A DNA stretch of 64,000 nucleotides from an uncultured Bacteroides sp. GTDB taxonomy: Bacteria; Bacteroidota; Bacteroidia; Bacteroidales; Bacteroidaceae. This document shows, piece by piece, positions 1 to 10,109 of this stretch; within the stretch, counting starts at the first letter, position 1; each line of letters begins with the position of its first letter. A model generated the notes under the pieces. The model did not search any database, was not told the origin of the DNA, and saw nothing but the letters and a program-made list of their open reading frames with translations. The stretch lies in NCBI GenBank assembly GCA_949300425.1, contig CASGED010000128.1:1-64000 (forward strand), read 5' to 3'. Position numbers and translations under genes: made by a program.

Positions 1-2
1 CT

Positions 3-65
3 GGCAACCGCGACTACGGAAAGCTTATGCCATCGACCATCGGCATAAGTGCAAACAATTTATAA
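3..65 (+). CDS. C-terminal end of an upstream protein (partial)
   Basis: The third forward frame is open from the window edge to a TAA at 63-65 and reads GNRDYGKLMPSTIGISANNL before the stop. It is too short to assign to a family. It was preferred over the other two frames only because its residue mix looks protein-like and a terminator-like hairpin and the recJ promoter follow. It may not be coding. Confidence 0.3.
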   Translation, partial: GNRDYGKLMPSTIGISANNL

Positions 66-140
66 AAATCAACCGAGTTTTAATCTTATTTTAGACGTAC
101 CGCCTGTCGAACAGGGGATACGTCAGTTTTGGACGCTTAC

Positions 141-176
141 CCGGCATTAAGAAAGATTTTATTTTCTTTTTGCCGG
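141..176 (+). terminator. Stem-loop upstream of recJ
   Basis: The arms CCGGCA and TGCCGG enclose a second pair, AAGAAA and TTTCTT, giving a two-step hairpin. It would end transcription coming from the left edge. A promoter-like TACCTTTA lies just after it at about 195-202 and would drive recJ. Confidence 0.5.
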
Positions 177-278
177 ATTTCCAATACTTTTTGCTACCTT
201 TACGACTTGTTGGAGGAATGTGCGTTTTAGCGTGTTCTGACACCATGTGACTTGGGAAAAGAAAAAATAATATATAAA

Positions 279-1994
279 ATGACTCACAAATGGAATTACC
301 GACCCGTTACACCCGAACAGGAAGAGGCAAGCCGAAAGTTGGCAAAAGGATTGGGCGTCAGCCCGATACTGGGACGGCTACTTATCGAGCGCGGAATTAC
401 GACCGTGGCGTCAGCCCGGAAGTTTTTCCATCCACAATTGCCCGACTTGCACGACCCATTTCTGATGAAGGACATGGATGTGGCCGTGGCGCGCCTGAAT
501 CGGGCGATGGGAAGGAAAGAACGTATTTTGATATACGGAGATTATGATGTAGACGGCACCACGGCTGTGTCGCTGGTCTACAAGTTTATTCAACAGTTCT
601 ATTCGAACATTGACTACTACATCCCCGACCGTTATAACGAAGGTTACGGGGTGTCTTTCAAAGGGGTGGACTATGCCGTAGAGACGGGAGTAAACCTTGT
701 GATTGTATTAGATTGTGGCATCAAAGCCGTGGAAGAGGTGGCATACGCCAAAGAACGGGGCATTGACTTCATCATTTGCGACCACCATGTGCCCGACGAA
801 GTGATGCCCCCTGCCGTGGCTATTCTGAACGCCAAGCGGACGGACAACACGTATCCTTACGTGCACCTGTCCGGATGTGGGGTAGGTTTTAAGTTCATGC
901 AGGCTTTTGCCATGAGCAATGGCATTGAGTTTCATCATCTCATTCCTTTGCTGGATCTGGTGGCCGTCAGTATCGCTTCGGACATTGTCCCCATCATGGG
1001 CGAGAACCGCATTCTTGCCTACCACGGGCTGAAGCAGATCAACTCCAATCCCAGTGTAGGTCTGAAGGCTATTATTGACGTGTGCGGACTGACCGATAAG
1101 GAAATCACCATCAGTGACATCGTGTTCAAGATTGGTCCCCGCATCAATGCTTCGGGACGCATCCAGAACGGGAAAGAAGCCGTAGACCTGCTTACCGAGA
1201 GAGATTTCACCGTGGCGTTGGAGAAAGCCGGACAAATCAACCAGTATAACGAAACGCGTAAGGACCTGGATAAAAGCATGACCGAAGAAGCTAACCATAT
1301 TGTGGAAGGTTTGGAAGGGCTGGCCGACCGACGCTCTATCGTACTCTATAATGAAGCGTGGCATCGAGGTGTTATCGGTATCGTGGCTTCACGCCTGACG
1401 GAAATCTATTATCGTCCGGCGGTGGTACTGACCCGCACCAATGATTTGGCTACCGGTTCGGCGCGCTCCGTATCGGGCTTCGATGTCTACAAGGCCATTG
1501 AGTATTGCCGTGATTTGCTGGAGAATTTCGGTGGACATACGTATGCCGCCGGCCTTTCCATGAAGGTGGAAAACGTGCCCGCTTTCACCAGGCGTTTCGA
1601 AGAGTTCGTGTCTCAACACATTTTGCCCGAACAGACGTGTGCGGTTATCGACATTGACGCGGAGATTGACTTTAAGGACATCTCCTCTAAGTTCTTCAGT
1701 GATTTGAAGAAGTTCAACCCCTTCGGTCCGAAAAACGAAAAACCCATTTTCTGTACCCGTCATGTGTATGACTATGGCACGAGCAAAGTCGTAGGACGCG
1801 ATCAGGAGCACATTAAACTGGAGCTGGTGGACAACAAGTCGAACAACGTCATGAACGGCATCGCCTTCGGGCAAAGTTCGCACGTGCGTTACATCAAGAC
1901 CAAACGCGCTTTCGACATCTGCTACACCATCGAGGAGAACACGCACAAGCGTGGTGAGGTCCAACTCCAGATAGAAGACATCAAACCCAGTTAA
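279..1994 (+). CDS. recJ: Single-stranded-DNA-specific 5'-3' exonuclease RecJ
   Basis: RecJ degrades single-stranded DNA 5' to 3' in recombination and mismatch or base-excision repair, using divalent metal. The protein has 571 residues from the ATG at 279. A TTG nine codons upstream is in frame but gives an atypical N-terminus. The DHH-family signatures are visible: motif I DYDVDG from residue 88, the name-giving DHH at 168-170, and a DHHA1 glycine motif (FGGHTYAAG) near residue 425. The C-terminal part is the expected RecJ OB-like region. The next gene, recQ, starts 5 bp after the stop, so the two are almost certainly co-transcribed. This makes functional sense because RecQ unwinding feeds RecJ resection. 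Confidence 0.96.
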   Translation: MTHKWNYRPVTPEQEEASRKLAKGLGVSPILGRLLIERGITTVASARKFFHPQLPDLHDPFLMKDMDVAVARLNRAMGRKERILIYGDYDVDGTTAVSLVYKFIQQFYSNIDYYIPDRYNEGYGVSFKGVDYAVETGVNLVIVLDCGIKAVEEVAYAKERGIDFIICDHHVPDEVMPPAVAILNAKRTDNTYPYVHLSGCGVGFKFMQAFAMSNGIEFHHLIPLLDLVAVSIASDIVPIMGENRILAYHGLKQINSNPSVGLKAIIDVCGLTDKEITISDIVFKIGPRINASGRIQNGKEAVDLLTERDFTVALEKAGQINQYNETRKDLDKSMTEEANHIVEGLEGLADRRSIVLYNEAWHRGVIGIVASRLTEIYYRPAVVLTRTNDLATGSARSVSGFDVYKAIEYCRDLLENFGGHTYAAGLSMKVENVPAFTRRFEEFVSQHILPEQTCAVIDIDAEIDFKDISSKFFSDLKKFNPFGPKNEKPIFCTRHVYDYGTSKVVGRDQEHIKLELVDNKSNNVMNGIAFGQSSHVRYIKTKRAFDICYTIEENTHKRGEVQLQIEDIKPS

Positions 1995-1999
1995 GAATC

Positions 2000-3895
2000 G
2001 TGCCCGACTACGCATCCATACTCAGACAATATTGGGGCTACGATTCCTTTCGGGGCATACAGGAAGACATCATCCGGAGCATCGGCCAAGGACGTGACAC
2101 TTTGGGTCTGATGCCTACGGGTGGTGGCAAGTCCATCACATTTCAAGTGCCCGCCTTGGCGCAAGATGGCTTGTGCCTGGTCATCACGCCGCTTATCGCC
2201 CTGATGAAAGACCAGGTGCAAAACCTGCGGGAACGGGGTATACGGGCATTGGCCGTCTATTCGGGCATGTCAAAGCAAGACATACTTGTCACGTTGGAAA
2301 ATGCTATTTTCGGTAATTATAAATTTCTCTACATCTCGCCCGAACGATTGGCCACTGACATCTTCCGTGCCAAGCTGGCCAAAATGAAGGTTAGTATGAT
2401 AACCGTAGACGAAAGTCACTGTATCTCGCAATGGGGCTACGACTTCCGTCCCGCTTATCTGAAGATTGCCGAAGTGCGCCACATGCTTCCGGGTGTCCCC
2501 ATACTGGCATTGACGGCCACCGCCACACCCGAAGTGGTGAAAGACATACAGAAAAGACTGGAGTTCAAGGAAGAGAATGTATTCCGCATGAGTTTTGAGC
2601 GTACAAACCTTGCCTACGTAGTACGTCATACGGAAGATAAGCCCAAGGAACTTCTGCACATCCTCCAGCGTATGCCGGGCAGTGCCATTATTTACGTGCG
2701 CAACCGTAAGCGCACCAAGGAAGTCACTGAATATCTCATGAAGCAAGGCATCACCGCCGACTTCTATCACGCAGGATTGGACGATGCGACTAAGGATATC
2801 CGCCAACACCGCTGGCAAAAGGGAGAAAGCCGTGTCATGGTTGCCACTAACGCCTTTGGCATGGGTATTGACAAACCTGATGTACGCCTGGTTATCCACC
2901 TTGATTTGCCCGATTCGCTCGAAGCTTACTTCCAAGAAGCCGGACGAGCCGGGCGTGATGGAGAAAAGGCGTATGCCATTATCCTCTATGCAAAGTCCGA
3001 CAAAGCCACCCTTCACAAGCGCATCCCCGATACATTTCCGGAAAAAGACTATATATTAGATGTATATGAGCATCTACAATATTATTATCAGATGGCTATG
3101 GGCGACGGGCAGGATTGTGTACGCGAGTTCGACATCGAGGACTTCTGCCGTAAGTTCAAATACTTTCCCGTACCCGTGGACAGTGCTCTGAAGATTCTGA
3201 CCCAAGCCGGCTACCTCGAATACACCGACGAGCAAGACAATGCCTCGCGCCTGCTCTTCATTATTGGGCGAGAAGAGCTTTACAAACTACGCGATTTAGG
3301 AGAGCCTACCGAGAAACTGATACAAACCATTCTACGTTCATACACAGGACTATTCACCGACCATGCATTCATCAACGAAGACTCCTTGGCCGTACGTACC
3401 GGACTTACCCGCCAGCAAGTGTATGAGTCTCTGATACGGCTTGCCAAATTACGCATTGTCAGCTATATTCCACGTAAGAAAATTCCCTACATCATTTATA
3501 CAAGAGAACGGATGGATGTTAACCTGATGCGTATTCCCTCCACCGTCTACGAGGAACGGAAAGCCCGTTACGAGCGGCGTATACAAGCCATGATAGAGTA
3601 TGTGGAAGAGGATAACATCTGCCGGAGCCGCATGCTATTGCGCTATTTCGGTGAAAAGAATGAACACAATTGCGGCCAATGCGATGCCTGCATCCGGCGT
3701 GCACACCAAAAGCCGTCCACCCCTTCCCTACACCCTGATGAAATCTGCCAAACCTTAGCCCAAAACCCGCTTACCCCCGCCGAACTATGTGACAAACTAA
3801 ATGCCGACAAAGATCAGTTAAACAAGCTATTACACCAATTAGCAAACGATAACCGCATAATAACCCAAAACGGTATGCTGCAAATTCGGAAATAA
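2000..3895 (+). CDS. recQ: ATP-dependent DNA helicase RecQ
   Basis: This is a superfamily 2 helicase of 631 residues that unwinds DNA 3' to 5' in recombination and fork repair. The start is GTG, 5 bp after the recJ stop. Walker A reads TGGGKS with the lysine at residue 44. The DEAH-type box is DESHC. Further on are the QEAGRAGRDG motif VI and the RecQ zinc-binding region with its cysteines (CRSRM then CGQCDAC near residues 535-560). A winged-helix-like segment follows. A classical HRDC domain is not obvious. Its place would be taken by the short C-terminal tail that resembles a small helix-turn-helix. It is the second gene of the recJ-recQ unit. Confidence 0.96.
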   Translation: MPDYASILRQYWGYDSFRGIQEDIIRSIGQGRDTLGLMPTGGGKSITFQVPALAQDGLCLVITPLIALMKDQVQNLRERGIRALAVYSGMSKQDILVTLENAIFGNYKFLYISPERLATDIFRAKLAKMKVSMITVDESHCISQWGYDFRPAYLKIAEVRHMLPGVPILALTATATPEVVKDIQKRLEFKEENVFRMSFERTNLAYVVRHTEDKPKELLHILQRMPGSAIIYVRNRKRTKEVTEYLMKQGITADFYHAGLDDATKDIRQHRWQKGESRVMVATNAFGMGIDKPDVRLVIHLDLPDSLEAYFQEAGRAGRDGEKAYAIILYAKSDKATLHKRIPDTFPEKDYILDVYEHLQYYYQMAMGDGQDCVREFDIEDFCRKFKYFPVPVDSALKILTQAGYLEYTDEQDNASRLLFIIGREELYKLRDLGEPTEKLIQTILRSYTGLFTDHAFINEDSLAVRTGLTRQQVYESLIRLAKLRIVSYIPRKKIPYIIYTRERMDVNLMRIPSTVYEERKARYERRIQAMIEYVEEDNICRSRMLLRYFGEKNEHNCGQCDACIRRAHQKPSTPSLHPDEICQTLAQNPLTPAELCDKLNADKDQLNKLLHQLANDNRIITQNGMLQIRK

Positions 3896-3933
3896 TCACT
3901 ATTTTTGTCCCATTATCATAAAAACATACGATT

Positions 3934-4896
3934 ATGGGATTTTTCAAATCATTCTTTTCCGCACGACCCGCCAGTCCCGAAGAAGAGCAACAAAAAAACA
4001 AGCAAAAGAATTTCGATATATTCAAGTACGATGGTATGCGTGCCCAACGAATGGGCCGCTCCGATTACGCCATCAAATGTTTTACCGAGGCTCTTGCCCT
4101 GCAAGAAGACTTTGAGACCATGGGCTACCTGGTACAAACCTACATACAGACCAACCATCCGGAGAAAGCACGTCCCCTGTTGGAACGTATGGCCAAGTTA
4201 GAGCCCGAACACATCTCCACCTTCCTCAACCTGGCTAATGTCTGCTTCACGCTGGAAGACTATCCCGCTATGGCCGAAGCCGCCCGCAAGGCCATTGCCA
4301 TTGAAGAAGGAAACGCTATCGCCCACTTCCTGCTGGGCAAGGCCGACAACGGGCTGGGCAACGACCTGATGTGCATCGCCAACCTCACCAAAGCCATCGC
4401 CCTAAAGGACGACTTCACCGAAGCCCGCCTGCTGCGTGCCGAAGCCCTGATAAAGATGCAACAATACAAAGAAGCTACACAGGACATTGACGCTATCTTG
4501 GCGAAAGATTGTGAGGACGAAAGTGCCTTGTTGCTCCGGGGACAAATTAAGGAAGCCACCGGACAGGCTGAAGCGGCCGAAGCCGATTTCCGCCAAGTGA
4601 CGGAATTGAATCCTTTCAACGAGCAAGCCTATCTCTATTTAGGTCAACTGTATATCGGTCAAAAGAAACTGACTGAGGCTATCGTCCTCTTTGATGAAGC
4701 CATCGAACTGAATCCAAACTTTGTAAAGGCCTACCACGAGCGTGGACGTGCCAAACTCCTGAATGGAGACAAAGAAGGAGCTACCGAGGATATGAAAAAA
4801 GAACTGGAGTTGAATCCTGAAGAAGCCGAAGCCCTTAACGGTGAATATCGCAACCAGCCGGGAGGCATACGCCAGACTGATATTTTAGGACTTTAA
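3934..4896 (+). CDS. Tetratricopeptide-repeat protein
   Basis: A 320-residue protein built almost wholly of TPR units from about residue 25 to 300, with recurrent patterns such as AIELNPNFVKAYHERGRAKL. No signal peptide is seen. The short N-terminus (MGFFKSFFSARPAS) is amphipathic and basic, so it could be cytoplasmic or loosely membrane-associated. TPR arrays hold protein partners. The partner here is unknown. The gene lies 38 bp after recQ and 12 bp before the PL8 lyase, so it may be part of a longer transcript. No enzyme domain is visible. Confidence 0.85.
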   Translation: MGFFKSFFSARPASPEEEQQKNKQKNFDIFKYDGMRAQRMGRSDYAIKCFTEALALQEDFETMGYLVQTYIQTNHPEKARPLLERMAKLEPEHISTFLNLANVCFTLEDYPAMAEAARKAIAIEEGNAIAHFLLGKADNGLGNDLMCIANLTKAIALKDDFTEARLLRAEALIKMQQYKEATQDIDAILAKDCEDESALLLRGQIKEATGQAEAAEADFRQVTELNPFNEQAYLYLGQLYIGQKKLTEAIVLFDEAIELNPNFVKAYHERGRAKLLNGDKEGATEDMKKELELNPEEAEALNGEYRNQPGGIRQTDILGL

Positions 4897-4908
4897 CATA
4901 AAATCATC

Positions 4909-7900
4909 ATGGAACACAACCTATGGACAACAAAAGCAGCCTTGGCATTATGCGCCACCATCGCCATCCATGCCAATGCGCAAGTGGTAAAGAACGAGCG
5001 ACTGCTCTCGTTTGAAGACGGACAGGTGCCCGCTTTCATCACCGGAAGCGACTCGCGCTTGGAAATCAACGACGAGCATTATAAAGACGGGACACATAGC
5101 CTGAGCTGGACGTTCAATCCCGGCGCCGTCCTTTCCATCAAAAAAGACTTGACATTCGAGCCGAAAGACCCTACCGGGAAAGATACTTACCTATCGGCTT
5201 GTATCGTCTGGGTATATAACGAACAGGCGCAGGACAAGCAAATCACATTCGAATTTCTGAAAGACGGGAAGAAGTGTACATCCTTTCCCTTTGGCATCAA
5301 CTTCACCGGTTGGAGAGGAGCCTGGGTCTGCTACGAGCGCGACATGGAAGGTACTCCCGAAGTCGGTATGAACGAAATCCGCATCCTTGCGCCCGACGTG
5401 AAAGGACGCCTGTTCATCGACCACCTCATTCCCGCCAGCAAGGTAGACGCCCGCCAGCAAACAGCTGACGTACAGGTTCCTTTCGTCAACAAAGAAACCA
5501 CGAACCATTGGTTGGTTATCTACAAACATTCCCTGATGAAGCCGGACATACCCCTGACTCCTGTCACGGACAAGCAACGCGAAGAGATTAGACTCATGGA
5601 GCAACGTTTCCGCGACATGCTTTATACACCTTCCGCCCTGACCGAAAAAGAGATGAACACCATCCGGAAGAAATACGCCTTCTATCAGATAACATATAAG
5701 AACGGGAAAGTGAGCGGCATGCCCATTTTCATGGTGCGTCAGGCCGAAGCCTACGAACGCATGATACCCAATTGGGACAAAGACATGTTCACAACGTTAG
5801 GCATGGAGATGAACGCCTATTTCAACCTGATGAAGCGCATCGCCATCGCTTACAACAACGCCAAGCAAACCGCCGACAAGGAGGAACTGCAACGAATGTT
5901 CCTGGCCATGTACGACCACATCACCGACCAGGGAGTGGCCTACGGAAGTTGCTGGGGCAACATACACCATTACGGCTATAGCATGCGCGGCCTTTACGTG
6001 GCTTACTTTCTCATGAAAGACGTGCTTCGCCAAGCCGGTAAACTGAACGAGGCCGAACGTACCCTGCGTTGGTATGCCATCACCAACGAAGTCTATCCCA
6101 AACCTGCCGGGAATGGCATCGACATCGACTCGTTCAACACCCAGACACAAGGCCGCATGGCCAGCATCCTCATCATGGAGGATACGCCGGAGAAGTTGCA
6201 ATACCTGCGTTCCTTCTCGCGTTGGATTGATTACGGATGTCGCCCTGCACCGGGACTGGCAGGCTCGTTCAAGTCCGATGGAGCCTGCTTCCACCATTGC
6301 AACAACTATCCCGCTTATGCCGTAGGCGGGTTGGATGGTGCCACAAAGATGATTTACCTGCTGAGCGGAACCGAATTCAGCGTTTCGCAATTGGCGCATG
6401 AGACCGTAAAAAAAGTGCTGCTCACCATGCGCTTCTATTGCAACCTGAAACAATGGTCCCTCTCCATGTCCGGACGTCACCCCAATGGAAGCGGACACCT
6501 GATTCCCATCCAATACGCTACGATGGCATTGGCCGGTACTCCGGACGGTAAAGAGAAATATGACGCCGAGATGGCTTCTGCCTACCTGCGCCTGATTGCT
6601 TACGATGACAAGCCCGACCCTAACGCTCCCGATTTCCTTCCCGTCACCTCCACCCGTGAGGAGAAAAAGATGAAGGAACTCTTCGAAAGTTTGGGATTCA
6701 AACCCGAATCGGATCCGCAAGGCAACTTGGCTTTAGGTTACGGATGTGTTTCCGTGCAACGCCGGGACAACTGGGCGGCCGTCGTGCGCGGACATTCCCG
6801 TTACCTATGGGCGGCCGAGCACTACCTCCCCGCCAATTTCTACGGACGTTACCTGGCGCACGGTAGTATGGAGATTCTGACCGGAAAGCCCGATGAGATG
6901 GTCACCCTGACCACCAGCGGCTGGCAGGAAAACGGTTTCGACTGGAACCGCATACCGGGTACTACGAGCATCCACTTGCCTTTCGACCAATTACGCGCCA
7001 AGGTACTGAACGTTGATGTTTATTCAGGCATGGAAGAGATGCTGTATTCCGACGAAGCCTTTGCCGGAGGCCTTTCCCAAGCCGGGAGTAATGGAAACTT
7101 CGGCATGAAGTTGCACGAGCATGACAAATACAACGGCTCGCACCGTGCCCGCAAGTCTTTCCACTTCTTCGACGGAACCATCGTCTGTTTAGGAACGGAC
7201 ATTGAAAATACCAATACAGAGTATCCTACGGAGACCACCGTATTCCAACTGGCCATGACTCCGCAAACTCGCTCCTATTGGAAAAACTTCACCGACAACG
7301 GACAGACTTACATCGACCCGAATGGCGTAGGCTATTATCTTCCCGCCTCTATGAAGAAGATTGCGTTGTTCGAGAAGAAGACTCCGCAAGTGACCATTGG
7401 CGAGCGAAGCGTCGAGCCGACATCGGGCGACTGGGTATCATTGGTGCTGCAACATGGCAAGGCACCCAAGGGAGCGTCTTATGAATACGCTGTCCTGCCG
7501 CATACCGATGCGCAGACCTTGGCCGCATTTGCCCGAAAGCCTGTCTATGAAGTGTTGCGACAAGACCGTAACGCGCACATCGTCCGCATGGGGCAGACCA
7601 CTTCCTACGTCCTGTTTGAAACACCCCAACAAGCACTCCCTAAGGACGGACTGGTGCAAAAAACCGATACTTCCTGCCTGCTCATGGTAAAGGAAGAAAA
7701 AGACAAGGTTTTGCTTACCGTTGCCCAACCCGACTTGGCTCTCTACCGCGGTCCCAGTGACGAAGCTTTCGATGCCAATGGCAAACGCATCGAGCGCAGC
7801 ATCTACTCCCGTCCCTGGAAGTTCAACGAAAGTTTGGAAATCCCCGTGACCATCACGTTGAAAGGCCGTTGGAATGTAGAAGAAACACCTTATTGCAAAG

Positions 7901-7983
7901 TGCTTTCTACGGATAAAAAGCATACCGTACTGCGATTCACCTGCCGCGAGGGAGCCAGCTTTGAAGTTCTCTTGAAGCGGTAA
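4909..7983 (+). CDS. Polysaccharide lyase family 8, chondroitin ABC lyase-like
   Basis: A 1024-residue secreted lyase that should cleave chondroitin or dermatan sulfate by beta-elimination, leaving unsaturated uronyl-GalNAc products. Residues 1-24 form a signal peptide ending NANAQ. The order is an N-terminal galactose-binding-like lyase domain, the alpha-toroid catalytic domain, then the beta-sandwich. Compared with Proteus vulgaris chondroitinase ABC I, the catalytic His/Tyr pair is seen as HCNNYPAY (H463, Y470, same spacing of 7) and the catalytic Arg in SGRHP (R523). The gene stands 12 bp behind a TPR gene and far from any sulfatase or SusC/D pair. Family and reaction are well supported. 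Preference for chondroitin over related glycosaminoglycans is inferred from similarity. Confidence 0.88.
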   Translation: MEHNLWTTKAALALCATIAIHANAQVVKNERLLSFEDGQVPAFITGSDSRLEINDEHYKDGTHSLSWTFNPGAVLSIKKDLTFEPKDPTGKDTYLSACIVWVYNEQAQDKQITFEFLKDGKKCTSFPFGINFTGWRGAWVCYERDMEGTPEVGMNEIRILAPDVKGRLFIDHLIPASKVDARQQTADVQVPFVNKETTNHWLVIYKHSLMKPDIPLTPVTDKQREEIRLMEQRFRDMLYTPSALTEKEMNTIRKKYAFYQITYKNGKVSGMPIFMVRQAEAYERMIPNWDKDMFTTLGMEMNAYFNLMKRIAIAYNNAKQTADKEELQRMFLAMYDHITDQGVAYGSCWGNIHHYGYSMRGLYVAYFLMKDVLRQAGKLNEAERTLRWYAITNEVYPKPAGNGIDIDSFNTQTQGRMASILIMEDTPEKLQYLRSFSRWIDYGCRPAPGLAGSFKSDGACFHHCNNYPAYAVGGLDGATKMIYLLSGTEFSVSQLAHETVKKVLLTMRFYCNLKQWSLSMSGRHPNGSGHLIPIQYATMALAGTPDGKEKYDAEMASAYLRLIAYDDKPDPNAPDFLPVTSTREEKKMKELFESLGFKPESDPQGNLALGYGCVSVQRRDNWAAVVRGHSRYLWAAEHYLPANFYGRYLAHGSMEILTGKPDEMVTLTTSGWQENGFDWNRIPGTTSIHLPFDQLRAKVLNVDVYSGMEEMLYSDEAFAGGLSQAGSNGNFGMKLHEHDKYNGSHRARKSFHFFDGTIVCLGTDIENTNTEYPTETTVFQLAMTPQTRSYWKNFTDNGQTYIDPNGVGYYLPASMKKIALFEKKTPQVTIGERSVEPTSGDWVSLVLQHGKAPKGASYEYAVLPHTDAQTLAAFARKPVYEVLRQDRNAHIVRMGQTTSYVLFETPQQALPKDGLVQKTDTSCLLMVKEEKDKVLLTVAQPDLALYRGPSDEAFDANGKRIERSIYSRPWKFNESLEIPVTITLKGRWNVEETPYCKVLSTDKKHTVLRFTCREGASFEVLLKR

Positions 7984-8000
7984 AATGCTTTCTGCGTAGC

Positions 8001-8061
8001 ACGATTAGTAATTGTATGGCGTGGCGATAGCTTATCGTTCACCAATACAAATACTAATCGT
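8001..8061. repeat. Three-unit 23-bp palindrome array (ACGATTA family)
   Basis: Fifteen-bp palindromes start at 8001 (ACGATTAGTAATTGT), 8024 (GCGATAGCTTATCGT) and 8047 (ACAAATACTAATCGT), exactly 23 bp apart. The outer units face each other and are closed by GC on both ends, so the whole can also fold as one long hairpin. It has the same core as the arrays at 20236 and 54260. Confidence 0.75.
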
Positions 8062-8203
8062 GCAAAGCGGAAACAGGCCCTATTGACCCGATACATATTT
8101 CTTCGCAAAAAGCATAAAGAATATTAGACCTGACTATGTTCTTGAGGGATATTTATCGGATATTTTTCTTTATCTTGGGGAAAAGATTGTTTTCAACCGG
8201 TGG

Positions 8204-8467
8204 AAGTTTCACGCCTTCACAGAGTTGTATCCTTTTGAATATTAGGCATCTGTTGTGAAACATCCGCATCTTTCACGCTCAGACATGTTTCACGCTATAT
8301 GGTAAAATCGTACATCTATATACACAAATCGTACAGAACCGTTTTCTCAGGAGAGATTCCGCATCCTTCACAAAAGAAGGGAGATGTGAAACATCCGTGA
8401 AGGATGTATCTTTCACAACATTCGTCTCAGGCTCAATTGATTATGACGCCGTGAAGGCGTGAAACTT
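8204..8467. repeat. Imperfect inverted repeat with perfect 17-bp ends
   Basis: AAGTTTCACGCCTTCAC at 8204-8220 is matched by its exact reverse complement at 8451-8467. Inside, GTTGTGAAACATCC at about 8252 and related words in both orientations near 8384-8420 repeat the GTGAAAC motif. No ORF lies inside. It could be a relic of a small non-autonomous element or a structured RNA. Confidence 0.65.
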
Positions 8468-8538
8468 ACAACGGGAAGATTGGTGTAAAGGGTGAAACAT
8501 ACAGTCTTGCCGGTACAGACCACTGCCTCTTTTCAAAC

Positions 8539-8670
8539 GGTCAAACTACGTTTAATCAGAAGGTCGCTCCCATTTAAAGAGACGGGGCGGGACGTTAAAT
8601 GATAAGGGGCGGGACGTTAAATGATAACTCAATACCCATTTACAGCACATACTCATCCCGTGTAAAGCAT
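8539..8670. repeat. 22-bp periodic array with a tandem duplication
   Basis: A 22-bp unit, GGGGCGGGACGTTAAATGATAA, is perfectly duplicated at 8584-8605 and 8606-8627. Degenerate copies can be read in the same 22-bp register before it (ACGTTTAATCAGA within 8539-8560) and, as reversed-looking units, at 8561, 8627 and 8649. Confidence 0.6.
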
Positions 8671-8702
8671 AGGAAATAAATGGAATATACTTCAAGCGCA
8701 AT

Positions 8703-8759
8703 AAAAAAATATGCTTACTTTGCCCGTGAAGTATATCTTCAATGGCTAAGCAAGCATAT
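8703..8759 (-). terminator. Terminator of the fuc operon
   Basis: Read on the minus strand, a 16-bp stem (ATATGCTTGCTTAGCC with GGCAAAGTAAGCATAT, two mismatches) is followed by a run of T (plus-strand A run at 8703-8709). It lies about 20 bp beyond the fucP stop. Confidence 0.8.
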
Positions 8760-8781
8760 CTTCTTCATCACTGTCGGATTC

Positions 8782-10098
8782 TTACGACCACTTTCGCCGG
8801 AAGGAACGGTGACCGTAGCAAATCACCACTACGAAACAGATGAATGGCAAGACAAACGACAGATTAACGGCCGGCATTCCCCACAATTCATGTTGGTCGA
8901 TAATGGAAGCTTGTAGCGGCGGCAATATAGAACCACCCAAGATGGCCATAATCAAGCCGGCGGCGCCAAACTTGGCATCTTCTCCCAATCCGTTCAGGGC
9001 TATGCCATAAATCGTAGGGAACATCAGAGACATGCAGGCCGATACTCCCACAATGCAATACATTCCCCAAATATTTTGGAAGAACATCACACCGATGGTA
9101 AACAAAGCCGCGCCAATGCCCAACGTGCGCAACAACAAGCCGGAATTGAAGAAGCGCAACAGGAAAGTGCACACAAAACGGCTCACGCAGAATACGGCCA
9201 TGGCGGCGATGTTGAACTGTTGCGAACGCACTTCGGCCGCCTGTTCCGGCATGCCCATGTCCATGAACAGATGCGTACCGTATTGGATGATAAACGTCCA
9301 GCACATGATTTGTGCGCCCACATAAAAGAACTGCGTGAATACACCTTCGCGGTAACGCGGTACGGCGAGAATCCTTTTCAGGGTCGGTACAAAATCTATT
9401 TTCCCCGAATTGTCTCCGTTTTTCGGCATTTTGGTCAGGCGGATTAGTATCAGCATGCAAAGAATGACAATGCCGATAATCAGGTAAGGCGCAATCAGTA
9501 TGGACAAATCGGAATTGCGCACGGCCTCGAACTCGCTGTCGGATAGTTGGGCGCGTTCGACCGTATCCAGCGGGTTCAGTCTGCGTTGGATGAACTCCAT
9601 GGCAATGTACATGCCTGACAAAGCTCCTATGGGATTGAACGCCTGCGCCAGGTTGAGGCGGCGTGTTGCCGTTTCTTCCGGTCCCATGGAAAGGATGTAG
9701 GGATTACAACTGGTTTCCAGAAACGACAGTCCGCAGGTTAGGATGAAGTAAGCGAAGAGGAACGGATAGTAATCTCCGGTCATCTTGGCCGGAAAGAAAA
9801 GAAACGCTCCAAGAGCATACAATCCCAATCCCAACATGACACCTGCCTTGTAGGAGTATCGCCGGATAAACATAGCTGCCGGGAAGGCCATGGCAAAGTA
9901 GCCCCCATAAAAGGCGACTTGCACCAATGTCCCTTCCGTTACGCTCATACGGAATATTTTAGAAAAGGCTTTTACCAAAGGCGTTGTGATGTCATTGGCA
10001 AAGCCCCAAAGGGCAAAACAACTCGTAATGAGCGCAAAAGGTATAATGGTAGTCCATGTCCCGTCTCCAATCACTGGTATTTTTCGAGTGCTTTTCAT
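8782..10098 (-). CDS. fucP: L-fucose:H+ symporter
   Basis: A major-facilitator permease of 438 residues, the same length as Escherichia coli FucP, importing L-fucose with a proton across the inner membrane. Twelve hydrophobic segments can be traced. FucP-type signatures include GFANDITTPLVKAF in the first helix and TCGLSFLETSCNPYI near residue 125. The start is ATG at 10098, giving MKSTRKIPV. The frame stays open upstream into fucK, but that extension is hydrophilic shadow sequence. It is the last gene of the operon, 11 bp after fucK, and is followed by a strong terminator. Confidence 0.93.
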   Translation of the reverse strand: MKSTRKIPVIGDGTWTTIIPFALITSCFALWGFANDITTPLVKAFSKIFRMSVTEGTLVQVAFYGGYFAMAFPAAMFIRRYSYKAGVMLGLGLYALGAFLFFPAKMTGDYYPFLFAYFILTCGLSFLETSCNPYILSMGPEETATRRLNLAQAFNPIGALSGMYIAMEFIQRRLNPLDTVERAQLSDSEFEAVRNSDLSILIAPYLIIGIVILCMLILIRLTKMPKNGDNSGKIDFVPTLKRILAVPRYREGVFTQFFYVGAQIMCWTFIIQYGTHLFMDMGMPEQAAEVRSQQFNIAAMAVFCVSRFVCTFLLRFFNSGLLLRTLGIGAALFTIGVMFFQNIWGMYCIVGVSACMSLMFPTIYGIALNGLGEDAKFGAAGLIMAILGGSILPPLQASIIDQHELWGMPAVNLSFVLPFICFVVVICYGHRSFRRKWS

Positions 10099-10109
10099 GA
10101 CTTTTTTAT

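Larger units (their letters stand above)
7984..8781. other. Repeat-rich intergenic region between convergent genes
   Basis: Nearly 800 bp without a credible gene lie between the PL8 lyase and the end of the fuc operon. In order it holds a three-unit 23-bp palindrome array, a roughly 260-bp imperfect inverted repeat rich in GTGAAAC/TTTCAC words, a 22-bp periodic array that includes a perfect 22-bp tandem duplication, and the fuc operon terminator. An open frame at 8680-8916 runs into fucP and has no features of a protein. Confidence 0.7.

Noticed and set aside
8204..8467. Insertion-sequence remnant
   Set aside because: There are inverted ends, but no transposase fragment in any frame and no clear target duplication. 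It is reported only as a repeat.
8680..8916. Plus-strand frame of 78 codons before fucP's 3' end
   Set aside because: It covers the fuc operon terminator and overlaps the end of fucP in antisense. No family or promoter is seen.
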